Below are positions 1-10,366 of a DNA stretch of 64,000 nt, one piece after another. This DNA comes from Pyxicephalus adspersus (lineage: Eukaryota; Chordata; Amphibia; Anura; Pyxicephalidae): positions 126,978,561 to 127,042,560 of the forward strand of contig NC_092858.1 in NCBI RefSeq assembly GCF_032062135.1. The letters are read 5' to 3'. Below the pieces are notes generated by a model. That model worked only from the letters and a program-made list of their open reading frames with translations. It made no database searches and was not told the origin of the DNA. Position 1 is the stretch's first letter. The number at the start of each line of letters is the position of its first letter. Position numbers and translations under genes: made by a program.

Positions 1-1039
1 CCTGAGATATATACATATGTTTTACACATCTGTACTGCAAAAATATATAATATAATGAGAAAGAATAACTAATTTCCTAAAATACATTTCTTTTAAAATA
101 AATAAATTTATGTCTGTAACACAGCAGTGAACCTACTACATGTGTGAATATTGGGAGCCCATTCATACATTCCTTTTTTGCTGTGGGTTAATGCATACTC
201 ATTATTATGGGGGAGGAGGTATAAATCTCATAAAAGGGTTAATATTTTTGTTTCAGCCTGTGATCATGTTAGAGAGCTACTCATACTTTCTGTTTGGTGA
301 AAAGTTAGCAGCAGTACAAGAAGTGGAAGGGAAGGGAAAGGAAGGGAAAATCTCTCTAACATTGGTTAGCAGAAAAAAACTGAAAGGGGGTTCCAGTCCT
401 TCCACACGCTATCCAGACTAAAAGCAATGCTTACTCTCTCTTCAATGTGGTGACTGTATTTTTTTTTGTTTTCAAGATAAGGAAAAAAATGAGGTGCTGC
501 CAGAAATCCAGTGTCCTTCTAACTTTTTGTGTAGTGATCTTAAATCAAACAATGCCATGAGTTCGCTTTTGTAAAATACAGAACATCTTACTATGTTACG
601 GATCAGATAATGGTTCCAAAACTGCTAATTATTCACCCATTTGTAAGATATAGTCTTACAAAGACCATATCTTGCTAGGCTGGGAGCAATAATGTGTACT
701 TTGATCTGATGTTTAATCAGTTTTCAATTATTTAAATTTAATTAATTTATCTTTATTCAAATAGGCATAAAAATATCAACCATCCTTAATTTTTTTTAGA
801 AATCCTAAGTTATCATTCTACTCTATAATTGTACTTATAACAAATTTTCCATTACTGTTTAATACTTAGAATTTAATTTATATGTGATCATATATATGAT
901 AAGAAAGGCAGTTCTATTATGCTATGATTAATATCTTGCTGTAATATTAGATTAATTTGTTATACTTAGTTAACAGTTCTTACCTGATTTTTATTCTGTC
1001 TCTCTTTTATGAAAACAAAGATAAAACTATCTATAAACA
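1..1039. other. AT-rich sequence without recognisable gene
   Basis: No domain-bearing reading frame, RNA gene or structured repeat is visible. There is a purine-rich stretch near 320-350 and many A/T runs. The reading frames are short and resemble no protein family I know. Confidence 0.6.
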
Positions 1040-1470
1040 TCACAAACTAATATTTCATTGGACCACCTTTGGCTTTAATTACAACACATATTTACTGTGG
1101 TATTCTTTCAATAAGCCTATGTCCAGAATTGCATTTATTTTTCGTCAGCATCTTGTAATAATGATATGAGAGCCACAACACTGTGTAAACTTTTCTCCAA
1201 ACTGTGGTGGTCAAATCCGTATGTAAAAATGATGTCTCATGCTCCATGAACCACTATTTTACAATTTGAGCCCAATAAATCCTGGCATTGTCCTCTTGAA
1301 ATATGCCCATGCAATCTGGGAAGAAAAAATCCATTAATGTAAAAACACAGTCATCCAGTAAATTCAGATAGTCAGCTGAGTTTTTGGGCACAGTACTGAA
1401 ATTAGACCTGAACAAATGATTCAACCCCAGAATGTAACACTGCCCCCAGAGGCTTGGGGGATTTTTTTTC
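1040..1470 (-). pseudogene. Tc1-like transposase, C-terminal remnant
   Basis: Read on the minus strand, this is the end of a Tc1/mariner-superfamily transposase, the enzyme that cuts and pastes its own element. The motif FQEDNAR near 1281-1301 holds the second catalytic aspartate, followed by AQIVK. The family's C-terminal AKGGP motif lies near 1056-1075. The segment that should join them, with the third acidic residue in a PIE-type motif, is absent, and there are in-frame stops. No N-terminal DNA-binding domain or inverted terminal repeat is visible, so the copy is truncated at both ends as well as deleted inside. It cannot be active. The superfamily assignment is firm; the family within Tc1 is not determined. 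Confidence 0.8.
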
Positions 1471-1574
1471 CCGGTGTATATAAAATGAATATTTATAATA
1501 ATAATAAAAAAATTTATGATGGAAAACTGTACTCTTACAATCATATAAACATATCTGGAAGAGAAGCTAACAAA

Positions 1575-2335
1575 AATATGTGTTTCCAGTCACTCCCCCG
1601 GGCAGTGTCCCACTGCAGTAGAGCGCGCCCGGCATATTCCCTCCAGCGGCGGCGTTTGCAGCAGCAGATGTTTTAAAAGTTAGTGCGCTGCAGCCTACAG
1701 CCTCCTTCTTTCCCTTTAGCTGTGTTTTTCCTTCTTGGCATCCCCTGCACTGAGACTGCACAGCTGAAGATTTGGACTGTGCTGCAGCTGATTAGCAGAA
1801 TGGTTCCTGATCAATCCCATGCTGCCATTGGCTGCTGGGTCCTTATAGCCTCTCTGCTCTCAGATTCCAGTGCCTGTTGTAGCGTTAGCTGGGATGTGTA
1901 TCTGTGCTGGAGAGTTTCTCAAGCTATTTACTGTTGCTGACCAATGCCTGTTTCCTGACCCATCGATTATATGCAGCCTGGGCCAACCTCTGCCTGTGAC
2001 CCCAACTCTGCTTGTGCCTAATCCCTCTGTACCTCGTTTGGTGGACTGATTGCCTGTGTATGACTTTGTACTCTGAATTTGCCAGGTAGTTCTTGTACTG
2101 CTTAATCTGTGGGCCTCTGGTCCACTGCCAGTCCATCTCCAGATGCCATGCTTTGCGCATCAGGTTCTGGGAGCAACTGCTGGGAGATACAACCAGTCTC
2201 CTGGAGCTGAACGGAGGTTTGCTTAAGGTGAAGACTGCGGCGTTAGATTGGGGGACTGGCGTCTGGTAAATACTGGTGGTGACCAGGGCAATACAGGCAG
2301 CGAATTTAATCACAATGGCAATGGATGCCAGCACA
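1575..2335 (+). mobile_element. GC-rich block resembling a Gypsy-type LTR and leader
   Basis: The region is much more GC-rich than its surroundings. It has a TATA-like CCTTATAGCC at 1841-1850 followed by a long pyrimidine-rich run, as in LTRs of amphibian Gypsy elements and in the solo LTR at 4824-5514. I could not define TG...CA ends or a target duplication, so boundaries are approximate. The reading frames through it are short and carry no gag or pol motif. A GC-rich promoter of an unseen gene is the main alternative. Confidence 0.4.
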
Positions 2336-2906
2336 GAAGTAGTAGCAGGTTCATGGGTGTGATTGAATATGACTGGTACTACTTTTTTTTTTTATTAATT
2401 ACCATTTAAAGTTTGTAGCTTGTTTTTATCTTATGCCATTTTTTGAAAACATTGTTGGAAAATATTCATAATGGACTACCACCTCTTAATTTTCTGCTAA
2501 TTTCTCATTTTCAAGTAAAGTTAAGTTGTATTGTTCTACATGAAGTGTTCTGTTAATTAGTAGAGATAAAGCTTTCATGTTTAAAAATATCATATTAGTT
2601 TTCTTATCTCAGCTACAGCAGGACTTGATCATCTTGATAAGATCCTGAATCCTGTAAGAAGATTATGTGCTTTCAACCATTTTATAAACCAGCATCTTTG
2701 GAATGCCTTTTATGTAATTACAGTGAACTTGCTGGTTTGGTGGCATGTGGGCTTCCATACAATTTTCTAAGCTATCTAAGCTATAAACATTAGGCAGTAT
2801 ATGTAGAAATGCTTGATGGACATTATTAATGAGATATTTGAGATATAAGTGTGCTCCTGCAAGGATAGTTTGATGATTGCAAAATATTTTTCAATTTATT
2901 TTAATT
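2336..2906. other. AT-rich spacer
   Basis: No gene or repeat recognised. A/T runs and short frames only. Confidence 0.5.
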
Positions 2907-4122
2907 ACAGTGTATGTTCAGGTATCTGTCATTAGAATACCAATTCAACTTTTCATGTGGTTTTGTTCCTTCAGGAAGTGGAAACTTTTGTGTTTTATTT
3001 GTTGTACCACTCTGTTTCCCAAAATGTCCAAGTGAAAACCGAATTTTAGACAATTTAGTAAATTTATTACAAGAAAAAACTGAAATACAACATTTACAGA
3101 AGTATTAAGAATTTTTGCAACACTTGAAATTTAGTTAAGGTGTCTCCCATTTATTTTGATAACTGCAGAGATTTCTGCACCTTGATTGGAGTCCACTTGT
3201 TAAGCTAAATTCATTGGAAAAGATTTGAAAAGGCCTTAGTGAGAAAGGTGAACCAAATAGTCACTGTGACTGAGCTCCAAAGATCCTGTATTGAGATGGG
3301 AATAAGTTCCAGAAAGGCAACTATAACTGCAGCCCTACAGCGTTCTGTGCTTTATGGCTAAATGGAAGCAAATTATATGAATGCCCAAGTGGAGTTTGCA
3401 AAAAAGCACCTGACTTTGATGAACAAAATTCTCTGGTCTGAAAAAAACAATATTTAGCTTGTTTGACCTCAATATGTCTGGAGGAAACCAGGCACCGCTC
3501 ATCACCTGCCCAATACCGACCCAACAGTGAAGCATGGTGGTGGCAGCATCACGTGTTGAGGTGTTTTTTAGCAGCAGCTGGAACAGGGAGACTGGTCAGG
3601 ATTGAGGGAAAGCTGAATGGAGCAAAGTACAGAGATATCCTCAATGTAAACCTGTTCCACAGTGCTCAGGACTTTAGACTGGGTTGAAGGTTCCCCTTCC
3701 AACATGACAATAACCCAAAGCACACAGCCAAGACAACACTGAACCTTATCAAACATTTCTGGAGAGACTTGAAAATGACTGTCCATGGCCAGTCCCCATA
3801 CCAACTGACTGAGCTTGAGAAGGATTTTCAAAGAAGAAAGTCAGAAAATCCCCCATCCAGGTCTGCAAAGCTTGTTGAATCACATTCAAAAAGACTCAAG
3901 GCTGTAATTGCTGCCAAAGGTGCTTCAACTAAATACTAAGTAAAGGCTTTGAATACGTATGTAAATATGATACTAAATTGTCTAAAATACTGTTGTCACT
4001 TTATCACCATGGGGTAATGAATGTAAGTAAATGAGAAAAATAGAAATTAAAATAACTGTAGCACAAATTACTAAACTAAAAAAAAAAATTAAATGTGTCT
4101 GAAAACTTTCTGAAGCCACTGT
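2907..4122 (+). mobile_element. degraded Tc1-like DNA transposon
   Basis: The sequence follows the layout of a vertebrate Tc1-like element: a 5' leader (about 2990-3200), a transposase remnant (about 3232-3940) and a 3' section with the family's GCTGCCAAAGGTGCTTCAAC motif near 3909-3930. The ends are a decayed inverted pair: ACAGTG near 2908 and CACTGT near 4122, each followed inward by a CAG/CTGA-rich stretch. At about 1.2 kb it is shorter than the usual 1.6 kb because much of the transposase 5' part is deleted. A TA target duplication cannot be confirmed. Confidence 0.75.
3232..3940 (+). pseudogene. Tc1-like transposase pseudogene
   Basis: Remnant of a DDE transposase. Most of the N-terminal paired-type DNA-binding domain is deleted. 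What remains runs through ILWSEKNN (about 3430-3452), the typical GTGGTGGCAGCATCA stretch at 3537-3551 (Tc1 GGGS(I/V)M region) and FQHDNNPKHTA (about 3699-3731), then NLIKHFWRDLK. Comparison with the family pattern (first catalytic Asp in WSDE, second in QxDN, third acidic residue in NPIExLW) indicates that the first Asp reads as Glu, the second is kept, and the third Glu reads as Lys. About 20 residues before the last motif are missing. Stops and frameshifts occur, for example a TGA just after 3684. It is non-functional. Confidence 0.82.
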
Positions 4123-4818
4123 TCGTAGGAAAGACAAACCCTGCTGTAGCACAAAATAGGAACATTTGCAAATCAATGTTCTTTTTCTGCAATAAAACTG
4201 GTAAAGAAGTTATATTGTGCAAAGAATTTTAATTCATTTACTCTCTGATGTGAACCCATATGCATTTGTCTATTTCGTCCTTCTGCAGATTTTTTGAAAT
4301 GTACAATGATGCACATGAATGTTGGCCATGAACATGATAGTATTTCCTTGCAAAGGATTAAAACTACACTTCACAAATAACTTGCAAACTATTTTGTTTA
4401 TTTCCTAATGACATTTAATAAAAATGTAACAATTGAATGTTTCCAGACACTGTTAAAATTCCCTCTATATTCCCAAACCTGAAACATACAAGATGGATGA
4501 GTAATCTTGTGACTAACACTTGGTGAAGCAGTGTAAATATTTTCCATTTTGTGTCGTCCATCATGTGCTTTGCACGCACATATATAGAGCCGCATATGGG
4601 CCTCACCTGCTTCGTCATTTTGTCGTAGCTAAATTAATAAACTGAAAGCAATTAATTTCTAGGCACTGATTCCATTTGGAAACTGGGGTTGATTTCTAAA
4701 AGGGGTACAAAGTTTTCACTTTGCAAAGAGAATTTTTACTTAGCCTAACAAATAATATAAAATTGTGTTGTCTATAAACACCCAATCATGTACAAGGGGA
4801 ATTAATAAAATGAGTTTT
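4123..4818. other. AT-rich spacer
   Basis: No recognisable gene or repeat between the Tc1-like element and the solo LTR. Confidence 0.5.
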
Positions 4819-4823
4819 ACTTT

Positions 4824-5514
4824 TGTCACACGTACCTCTTACTCACTAAAGCACAGGCATCTCTCTCCTGCGCATGCAGGAGTTCTGACTCTGGGCGTGC
4901 CTACATTCCCAAGAATTATAAGCTTCGTCCAACAAGTTGGTCAATCAGGAAAAAGTTTCTTAATAATCCCTGGCTATTTAGCTAGCTCACACACTGCACT
5001 TAGAGTTCGTGTAAAGTGCCTCCACTAGTGCCGAGCCCCTAGTTGTGTTGAGCTAGTTCCTGTACACCTGTTGCTTAATCCAGTGTTTCCTGTTTCATGC
5101 TCCTGTGTTAACTCCTCGTTGCCTAGTCTGTGGTTTCCTAGCCATTTCCCTTGTGCTGTGCCACTGTTCCTGTCTGTCTGTGATTATCCCTGTGTCACCT
5201 GTGCCTCCTGTGTTCCCTGTGCCCTCAGCGCCCTTGGTGTCTGTCTTCTGGATCCCTGGTATTTTACCCCTGGCGTGTTACCTGACCTCCCTTGCTTGCT
5301 GCCTACCTTGACCCCGGCCTTCCTTCACTATTCTTCAGCTTTGTGATTTGGTACCGTGCATCATCATGCCCACCTTGGTGTGCCCATGGACTGCAACCTG
5401 GCAGTAACCAGCGGCGCAACATTCTCACCACTAGAGGCCCTGGAGAAGACCTGGTTACTGCTTAGACTCAGCGCCTTGGCCCTGCTCAGGGCTCACACCA
5501 CTGCAAGCGTTACA
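4824..5514 (+). mobile_element. solo LTR of a Gypsy-like retrotransposon
   Basis: A 691-bp block begins TGTCACACG and ends CGTTACA, an imperfect inverted terminal pair with the canonical TG...CA ends of an LTR. It is bounded by an identical 5-bp direct repeat ACTTT at 4819-4823 and 5515-5519, the duplication size made by retroviral-type integrases. The inside is GC- and pyrimidine-rich, as in amphibian Gypsy LTRs; TGGCTATTTA at 4971-4980 could be a weak TATA box, so orientation is taken as plus. No primer-binding site, polypurine tract or pol sequence lies next to it, so this is a solo LTR left by LTR-LTR recombination. The frames of up to 91 codons inside are low-complexity LTR sequence, not genes. 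Confidence 0.8.
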
Positions 5515-5519
5515 ACTTT

Positions 5520-6099
5520 CATGTGATTAGTTGACGAATGATTGATTGAGGTGAACATAGTTTTGCTCTATTCGCTACAACCATCTGGAGCCAGAATGGT
5601 CAGGTCTGAAAGAGCCCTAGATACTGACAGTGTATCCTGTAGACACAGCAATGAGAATCTGAACAAGGAATTAAAAAATGTTCTTCTTTTTTTCTGGTGG
5701 CAATAAATAAAAAAAAATGGATTTCCTCTTTTTACTTTTTGATAACAGTGGTCTATAGTATAACTGTAGTAGTAAGAAAAGAGTTTTGGCTCAACCTATA
5801 GCTCATAATTATTTATGTGCCTGCTAAATGGTAAATTAAGGTCACCCAAGATCCCCTGTAAAATCCTATCTTCTCAGTCTTGTGGAGCGTTATTTAATCA
5901 GGCCCGATGTGTCACCATGGTGATGGGCATTAAAAACAATACATGCGCATAGAGGTGTAAAAGGACACAATCAACCACTCATGTCATAGAGCACATTTCC
6001 AAAGCAACAGTTTTGTGCTCCCTGTGTTGTGGACAGCTATCATTCGCATATGTACTGTACATGAACTAGTGCAGCCAGCTGGATGACTATTTTTGTGTC
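5520..6099. other. spacer upstream of the LINE 3' end
   Basis: Mixed sequence with no recognised gene. The stretch 5880-6000 is less AT-rich and may be an unidentified repeat fragment. Confidence 0.4.
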
Positions 6100-6574
6100 A
6101 ATCATTTTTATTGGGTTTTTCAAACATATACATCAACAATTAACAAAGAAAACAAACAGTCACAGTGAAGATACATATGAATAATAAAGACAATCCAAAG
6201 GAGTACAGTGGAAAACACAGCACAGCATGACTTGTGTTACACAGCATGACTTGTGCAAGTTTGTAACTGTGAAGGAGCCTGCCCTCATTAGCTTAGTAGC
6301 TGCCTGTACACCTCATTAGAGGAACCACTGAACCACCTTATGCGGCATGTTCTTGGTGTACCTATAACTTGAGAAAACATTATACCCTTTGGAAATAAAC
6401 GTTCTAAAACAGGGGAAAAGGGAAAGGGCAAACAAACTTATAATAAACTAACAGATGGCCCAGGACACAGAAGGGAGAAGGGTATAGGGGGGGGATGATA
6501 CATCCCTAAAGGCCTTTAACTCGGCCAAGAAGAACCTCCCTTTATATCCACAAATCTACTTCAGAAATATCTGA

Positions 6575-7250
6575 ATTTGAGAGGACTCTTTAAACCAGTG
6601 CCAGGTTGCCTATGTTAATTTAAACTGTTCATTTTGGCCATCCTCCTCTGCAACCATCAATTCCATATGCCGAATTTTCTCTAGTTCAGAGACCCAATCT
6701 TTTATAGAAGGGGCAGACATTTGTTTCCACAGTCTCCGGATGAGGACCCAGCAGCTGTAAGGAGATGACGAAGCACCCCCTTTTTGGTGGATTTATGCGA
6801 TCCGGGAAGCATAGACAATAGGGTTACCTTTGGAATGTTAGGGACGTCAGACCCTGTACAAACATTAAATAATTGAATTACCTTTTCCCAAAAACTCAAA
6901 ATCAAAGGGCATCCCCACTAAATATGGATCATCGAACCTCTTTGGGAAAGGCAGCGCCAGCATCTATTAGACGTTGTGGAAGATATACAATGCAAGTTCA
7001 GCAATATTACCATCTGGACACGTTATTAAAATCGGTCTCCAATGCTTTGCATGTCAGGGCTAGTTTATGAGTTAGAGTGAAGGATTTCTCCCAATTGTCT
7101 TCTGATATTTAATTACCTAAGTCGCTTTCCCAGAATCTAGTTTATACAGGGGTGCCAGAATCGGTTTCCTGTACAATTTTATTGTATAACAGTGATATAA
7201 CTTGGGATGGTTTAGTATCTGAACAAGGTATTGAGTATAAGACTTATTCA
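6575..7250 (-). pseudogene. Tx1/L1-like ORF2, C-terminal region
   Basis: Minus-strand translation gives the C-terminal part of a LINE ORF2 (endonuclease/reverse transcriptase). In order it shows VYTRFWESDLGN (about 7105-7145), NWEKSFTLTHKLALTCKALE (about 7040-7100), a cysteine cluster read as CWRC followed by HIWWGCPLI, and SWELE-type DWVSELEKIRHME near 6665-6705. The CWRC...H...C arrangement is the zinc-knuckle-like C-terminus of L1/Tx1 proteins, thought to bind RNA. Internal stops and at least one frameshift break it. The N-terminal side ends abruptly near 7250 where the hairpin array begins; no reverse transcriptase motif is present. Confidence 0.78.
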
Positions 7251-7254
7251 AGTA

Positions 7255-7740
7255 AGCTGTCGGCTGTCAGCCAATCAGAGAGCACTAGAGGTTTTGAATG
7301 GGGAGACTTGTCCCCATTTAACCTCCAGTGCCAGGGATCGCACACAGGATTCCCAGGGCTGCATGAACGAATGCAGCCCTGAGAATCCACTGCGATCCAG
7401 GGGCCCCAGAGGTTAATTAACCTCCAATCAGCGAGTGCCTCCAATCAGCTGTGACTGTAGGTGACCTCTCAATGGAGTTTCTCCATTGAGAGTTCATCTG
7501 CAGTTCCACTGCGATCCCGAGGCACTAGAGGTTAATTAACCTCTAGTGCCCGGGGATCGCAAACAGGAGTATTCCCAGGGCTTCATGAACGATTGCAGCC
7601 CTGAGAATCCACTGTGATCCCGGAGCACTAGAGGTTAATTAACCTCTAGTGTCGGGGATAGTAATGATTTCCTCGATCTTCTGATGGTTTCATCAGGGAC
7701 CCATCGGAAGTTCGAGGAAATTTGCGCGAGCAGAGGCATT
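7255..7740. repeat. array of hairpins replacing the LINE reverse transcriptase
   Basis: About 485 bp made of successive inverted repeats. Seen directly: an arm pair GCACTAGAGGTT/AACCTCCAGTGC around an inner AATGGGGA/TCCCCATT hairpin (about 7285-7334); an 18-bp stem with one mismatch and 6-nt loop (7347-7388); GAGGTTAATTAACCTC (7409-7424); a perfect 12-bp stem with 3-nt loop (7466-7492); a 30-bp perfect palindrome (7521-7550) inside a 50-bp near-palindrome (7511-7560); a related GCAGCCCTG hairpin (about 7577-7606); a 26-bp perfect palindrome (7626-7651); and a 17-bp stem with two mismatches (about 7672-7719). Parts recur as a tandem unit of about 110-145 bp. It is probably a non-autonomous or foldback element; the family is not identified. 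Confidence 0.75.
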
Positions 7741-7744
7741 TTCG

Positions 7745-9040
7745 CTTATCCCTACTATTATTCCTTTGTCGTATGAATGGAGGGAACATTTGTAACTGAC
7801 ATCTGTAGGTGTAGCCCTCTTGCTAGCACCTTCCCACATTTATCGCCATATTGGTAAATTAGTTTGTGAAAGCAGTCCCAGTGGCGTTGATGGGTTAGGT
7901 CATAAAGTTTGAGGAGACGGGTTCTAAAAGCGGTCAGCTTTAAAAATCTGTCAGGGGACATAGTTTGTTTATGTAAATGTTCTAAGGACCTGATTTTGTT
8001 GTTTAGGATTTTAATCTCATGCGCTCTAATTCTTTTAAGTCTAGCCCCTTGTTGTATTAAAATTCCTCGAATAACTGCCTCCCATTGTATGTGTAACAAG
8101 GTAGAGTGAGAGGAGTGGTCCCTGATAAAAGTGGTAATTGTGTCTATCACTGCTTTGCACATATCTCGTCCTTAAACAGGGAGTCGTTAAACTTCCACAT
8201 CCAAGTCTTAGGGCCTGCCTGTGGGATTTGAAGAGTAATCATGACCGAAGAGTGGTCAGACCAGGGGCAGGAATCTATGGAGGCAGTGGGGTGCCAGTCT
8301 AATACGGGGTGACTCACCAATATATAGTCAAAGCAGGAGTACACACAGTGCAGATTGGAATAAAAGGTCTAGTCCTTAGTTGTTCAATGAAAAGTGTGCC
8401 AGACATCTATTAACCTTACATCCTGTTTTTTTAAGCGGAAGGAGTTTAACTTCGAGTAGGAAATTGGCGTTTTTCCAGAGGGGGTGTCTATGCAGGGGTC
8501 AAGAGCAAATTTGAAATCTGCCCCAACTACTACCGTGCCCTCAGCAAGTCTCTTCAGAATATCCAAATATTGTGTGGTAGCTACCAATGGTTGATGGTTG
8601 GGTGCATAAAAGGAAGCTATTGTGAACTTCTTATCCCAAATGGAGGCCTTAATAAACAAATATCTGCCCTGAGGATCAGTTAAGGTGTCTAGTATCTGGA
8701 TTGGTAGGGTTTTGTGGAACGTTACTGATACTCCCTTTGTTTTGGACTCTGGGCTGGAGCTGTGGAACCACGAAGTATAGTAGCGGTTGCGGAGGGGAGG
8801 GATCTTATTAGTGTGGAAGTGAGTCTCCTGGAGGATCAAAATTGGTACTTTCCCCTTTCGCTGAGCGTAGAGTAGCTGTGAGCGCTTATTAGGGCTATTA
8901 TTACCCTTGACACTAAGGGTGGGAATTTTCAAGGGTTGGGCCTTTTGTGATTGTGATGACATTATTGTCATGGGCTTTAAGGCTGGTGTAAAATGTATAT
9001 GGGGGGTGGTGTGGGAAAGAGAACACCAACGAACCTGCAC
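7745..9040 (-). pseudogene. Tx1/L1-like ORF2, endonuclease and linker
   Basis: The minus strand encodes an AP-type endonuclease domain, which nicks target DNA to prime reverse transcription. The domain starts near 8930 (LSVKGNNSPNKRSQLLYAQR). Visible motifs are ILILQETHF (about 8820-8850, metal-binding Glu), YTSWFHSSSPESKTKGVSVT, FTIASFYAPNHQP, VVVGADFKFALDP (the family's GDFN motif with Asn changed to Lys), FDYILVSHP and WSDHSSVMITL (about 8238-8270, the catalytic SDH). A linker follows, in a second open stretch from 8162 to 7758. Frame breaks lie near 8350-8384 and 8150. It stops near 7745 before the reverse transcriptase. Resemblance to frog Tx1-like elements is strong; function is lost. 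Confidence 0.85.
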
Positions 9041-9309
9041 CAGTGGGAGGGTTGGGGGAAATACAGGGAATAGGGTAAGGGTAAATTTTGGTTAAGGGAT
9101 CACCAGACGGGCGAAAGGGGCCAAGCCTTTGGTCGTGGAGTGAAAAGCTATAGTGGGATCAAAAATAATCCCAAACTTCAGTCTATCTAAGACAGAAGGC
9201 CTATGTGGGGAAAGTGTTGGTGTATAGCGAGATTAAACCGATCCTGCCAGGGAGACCCATGAATATATATCCGGGGGAGTCTTCTAGTGGATTTTGACTC
9301 TGGGTGGGT

Positions 9310-9740
9310 TTTAATTGCTAAAAGCAGTAATCCTGAGTCACACTTGGGGTCGCTTTAAACTTAAAAAAACCCACTTACCTTGTTCCGTCGGCTTCCCCTG
9401 GCATCCTGGTGGTCCCCACAGGTCCTGGGGCCACGTCCTTTTGCTTCGATATTCAGCCCTGAACTGCAGAGACGTTCCCTGGGGTTTCCCAGTGACGGTG
9501 CATGCTGGAGGATTGGCGGGAATTTCAAATAATTTTGTATTGGATTCAATACAAAATAGCTGTATTGAGTCCAATACAAAGAAATCTTCATATAATATAT
9601 ATATAATTAAATGATATATATAATTTACATGCTACTGTACAGTTATATTACATGTTTCACTATTTTCTTTTTTTAACAATTTTTGTGATTTTTATTTAAA
9701 ATTTATTATTACATTTTTTTTAAATATTGAACATATTTCG
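9310..9740. repeat. interspersed repeat with a 20-bp hairpin
   Basis: A GC-rich 5' part (9370-9530) passes into an A/T-rich tail. At 9534-9580 lies an inverted repeat of 20 bp with one mismatch and a 7-nt loop, built on TTTGTATTGGATTCAATACA. This pattern, followed by TA-rich and T-rich sequence, is one I associate with a common frog interspersed repeat, but no name is assigned. It sits in the inter-ORF region of the LINE, so it probably inserted after the LINE. Confidence 0.5.
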
Positions 9741-9755
9741 GTGAATTATGCCTAA

Positions 9756-10074
9756 AGCTGCATACACACTTCCAATTTTTATCGTTGGGAATGAACGACG
9801 AATGAACGACGAACGATCGATTGGGCAAAAATCGTTCGTAAAAAAAGTAACCAACGACACCGACGAACGAGGATAGTCGTTGGAAATGAACGACCGGACC
9901 GGCGGATCGGATTGGACGACGATCGTTGACCATCTATCGTGTGTACGGTCGTTCATTGATCGTCCATGGTCTGAGCATGCGCGGTGATCGGTGCTATACA
10001 ATCATTCGCAGATATCGCGCAGGATCGTTCGTTGTTCGTTTACCAACGATAATAATTGGAAGTGTGTACATAGC
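9756..10074. mobile_element. CpG-rich TTAA-type MITE, short copy
   Basis: Terminal inverted repeats of about 35 bp share TACACACTTCCAATT and TATCGTT. They are bordered by CTAA at 9752-9755 and TTAA at 10075-10078, consistent with a TTAA target duplication with one change (piggyBac or Kolobok type). The inside is full of ACGA/CGTT motifs and CpGs and has no transposase. The first 200 bp match the copy at 29703-30125 almost base for base; that copy has roughly 100 bp more in its right half. An 8-bp hAT-type reading (GAATTATG/GAATTATA at 9743 and 10079) is a weaker alternative. Confidence 0.75.
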
Positions 10075-10366
10075 TTAAGAATTATAGCCTACAATGTAAA
10101 ATAAATTTCCATGCAAAAAAAGTAATGCTTTTTGCATGGAAATAGGGAGAGAATTAGAATGCTGGGGGGTCAAGTAACACTTTAAACAGATATAACTGTC
10201 AACTTTATAAAAGCACTACAATGATGATAGCAGGATCCGTCTTGTATAATGGAATAAAAGAAAAACAAAAAACAAAAACAAGGGGGAGAGAAAAAAATAA
10301 TAAAAACAGCTGTATTCAGTAAGCAGATGGTAGTTCGGGAGCTATATCCACTCTTCAATGGGAAGA

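Noticed and set aside
5071..5346. 91-codon frame in GC-rich sequence
   Set aside because: Lies wholly inside the solo LTR and has low-complexity composition.
7511..7651. CRISPR-like or iteron-like array
   Set aside because: Units are palindromic but lack uniform repeats with unique spacers, and the surroundings are a eukaryotic LINE.
9743..10086. 8-bp duplication GAATTATG/GAATTATA for the MITE
   Set aside because: The second copy at 29703-30125 has no 8-bp duplication but has TTAA-like borders, so TTAA is the more consistent reading.
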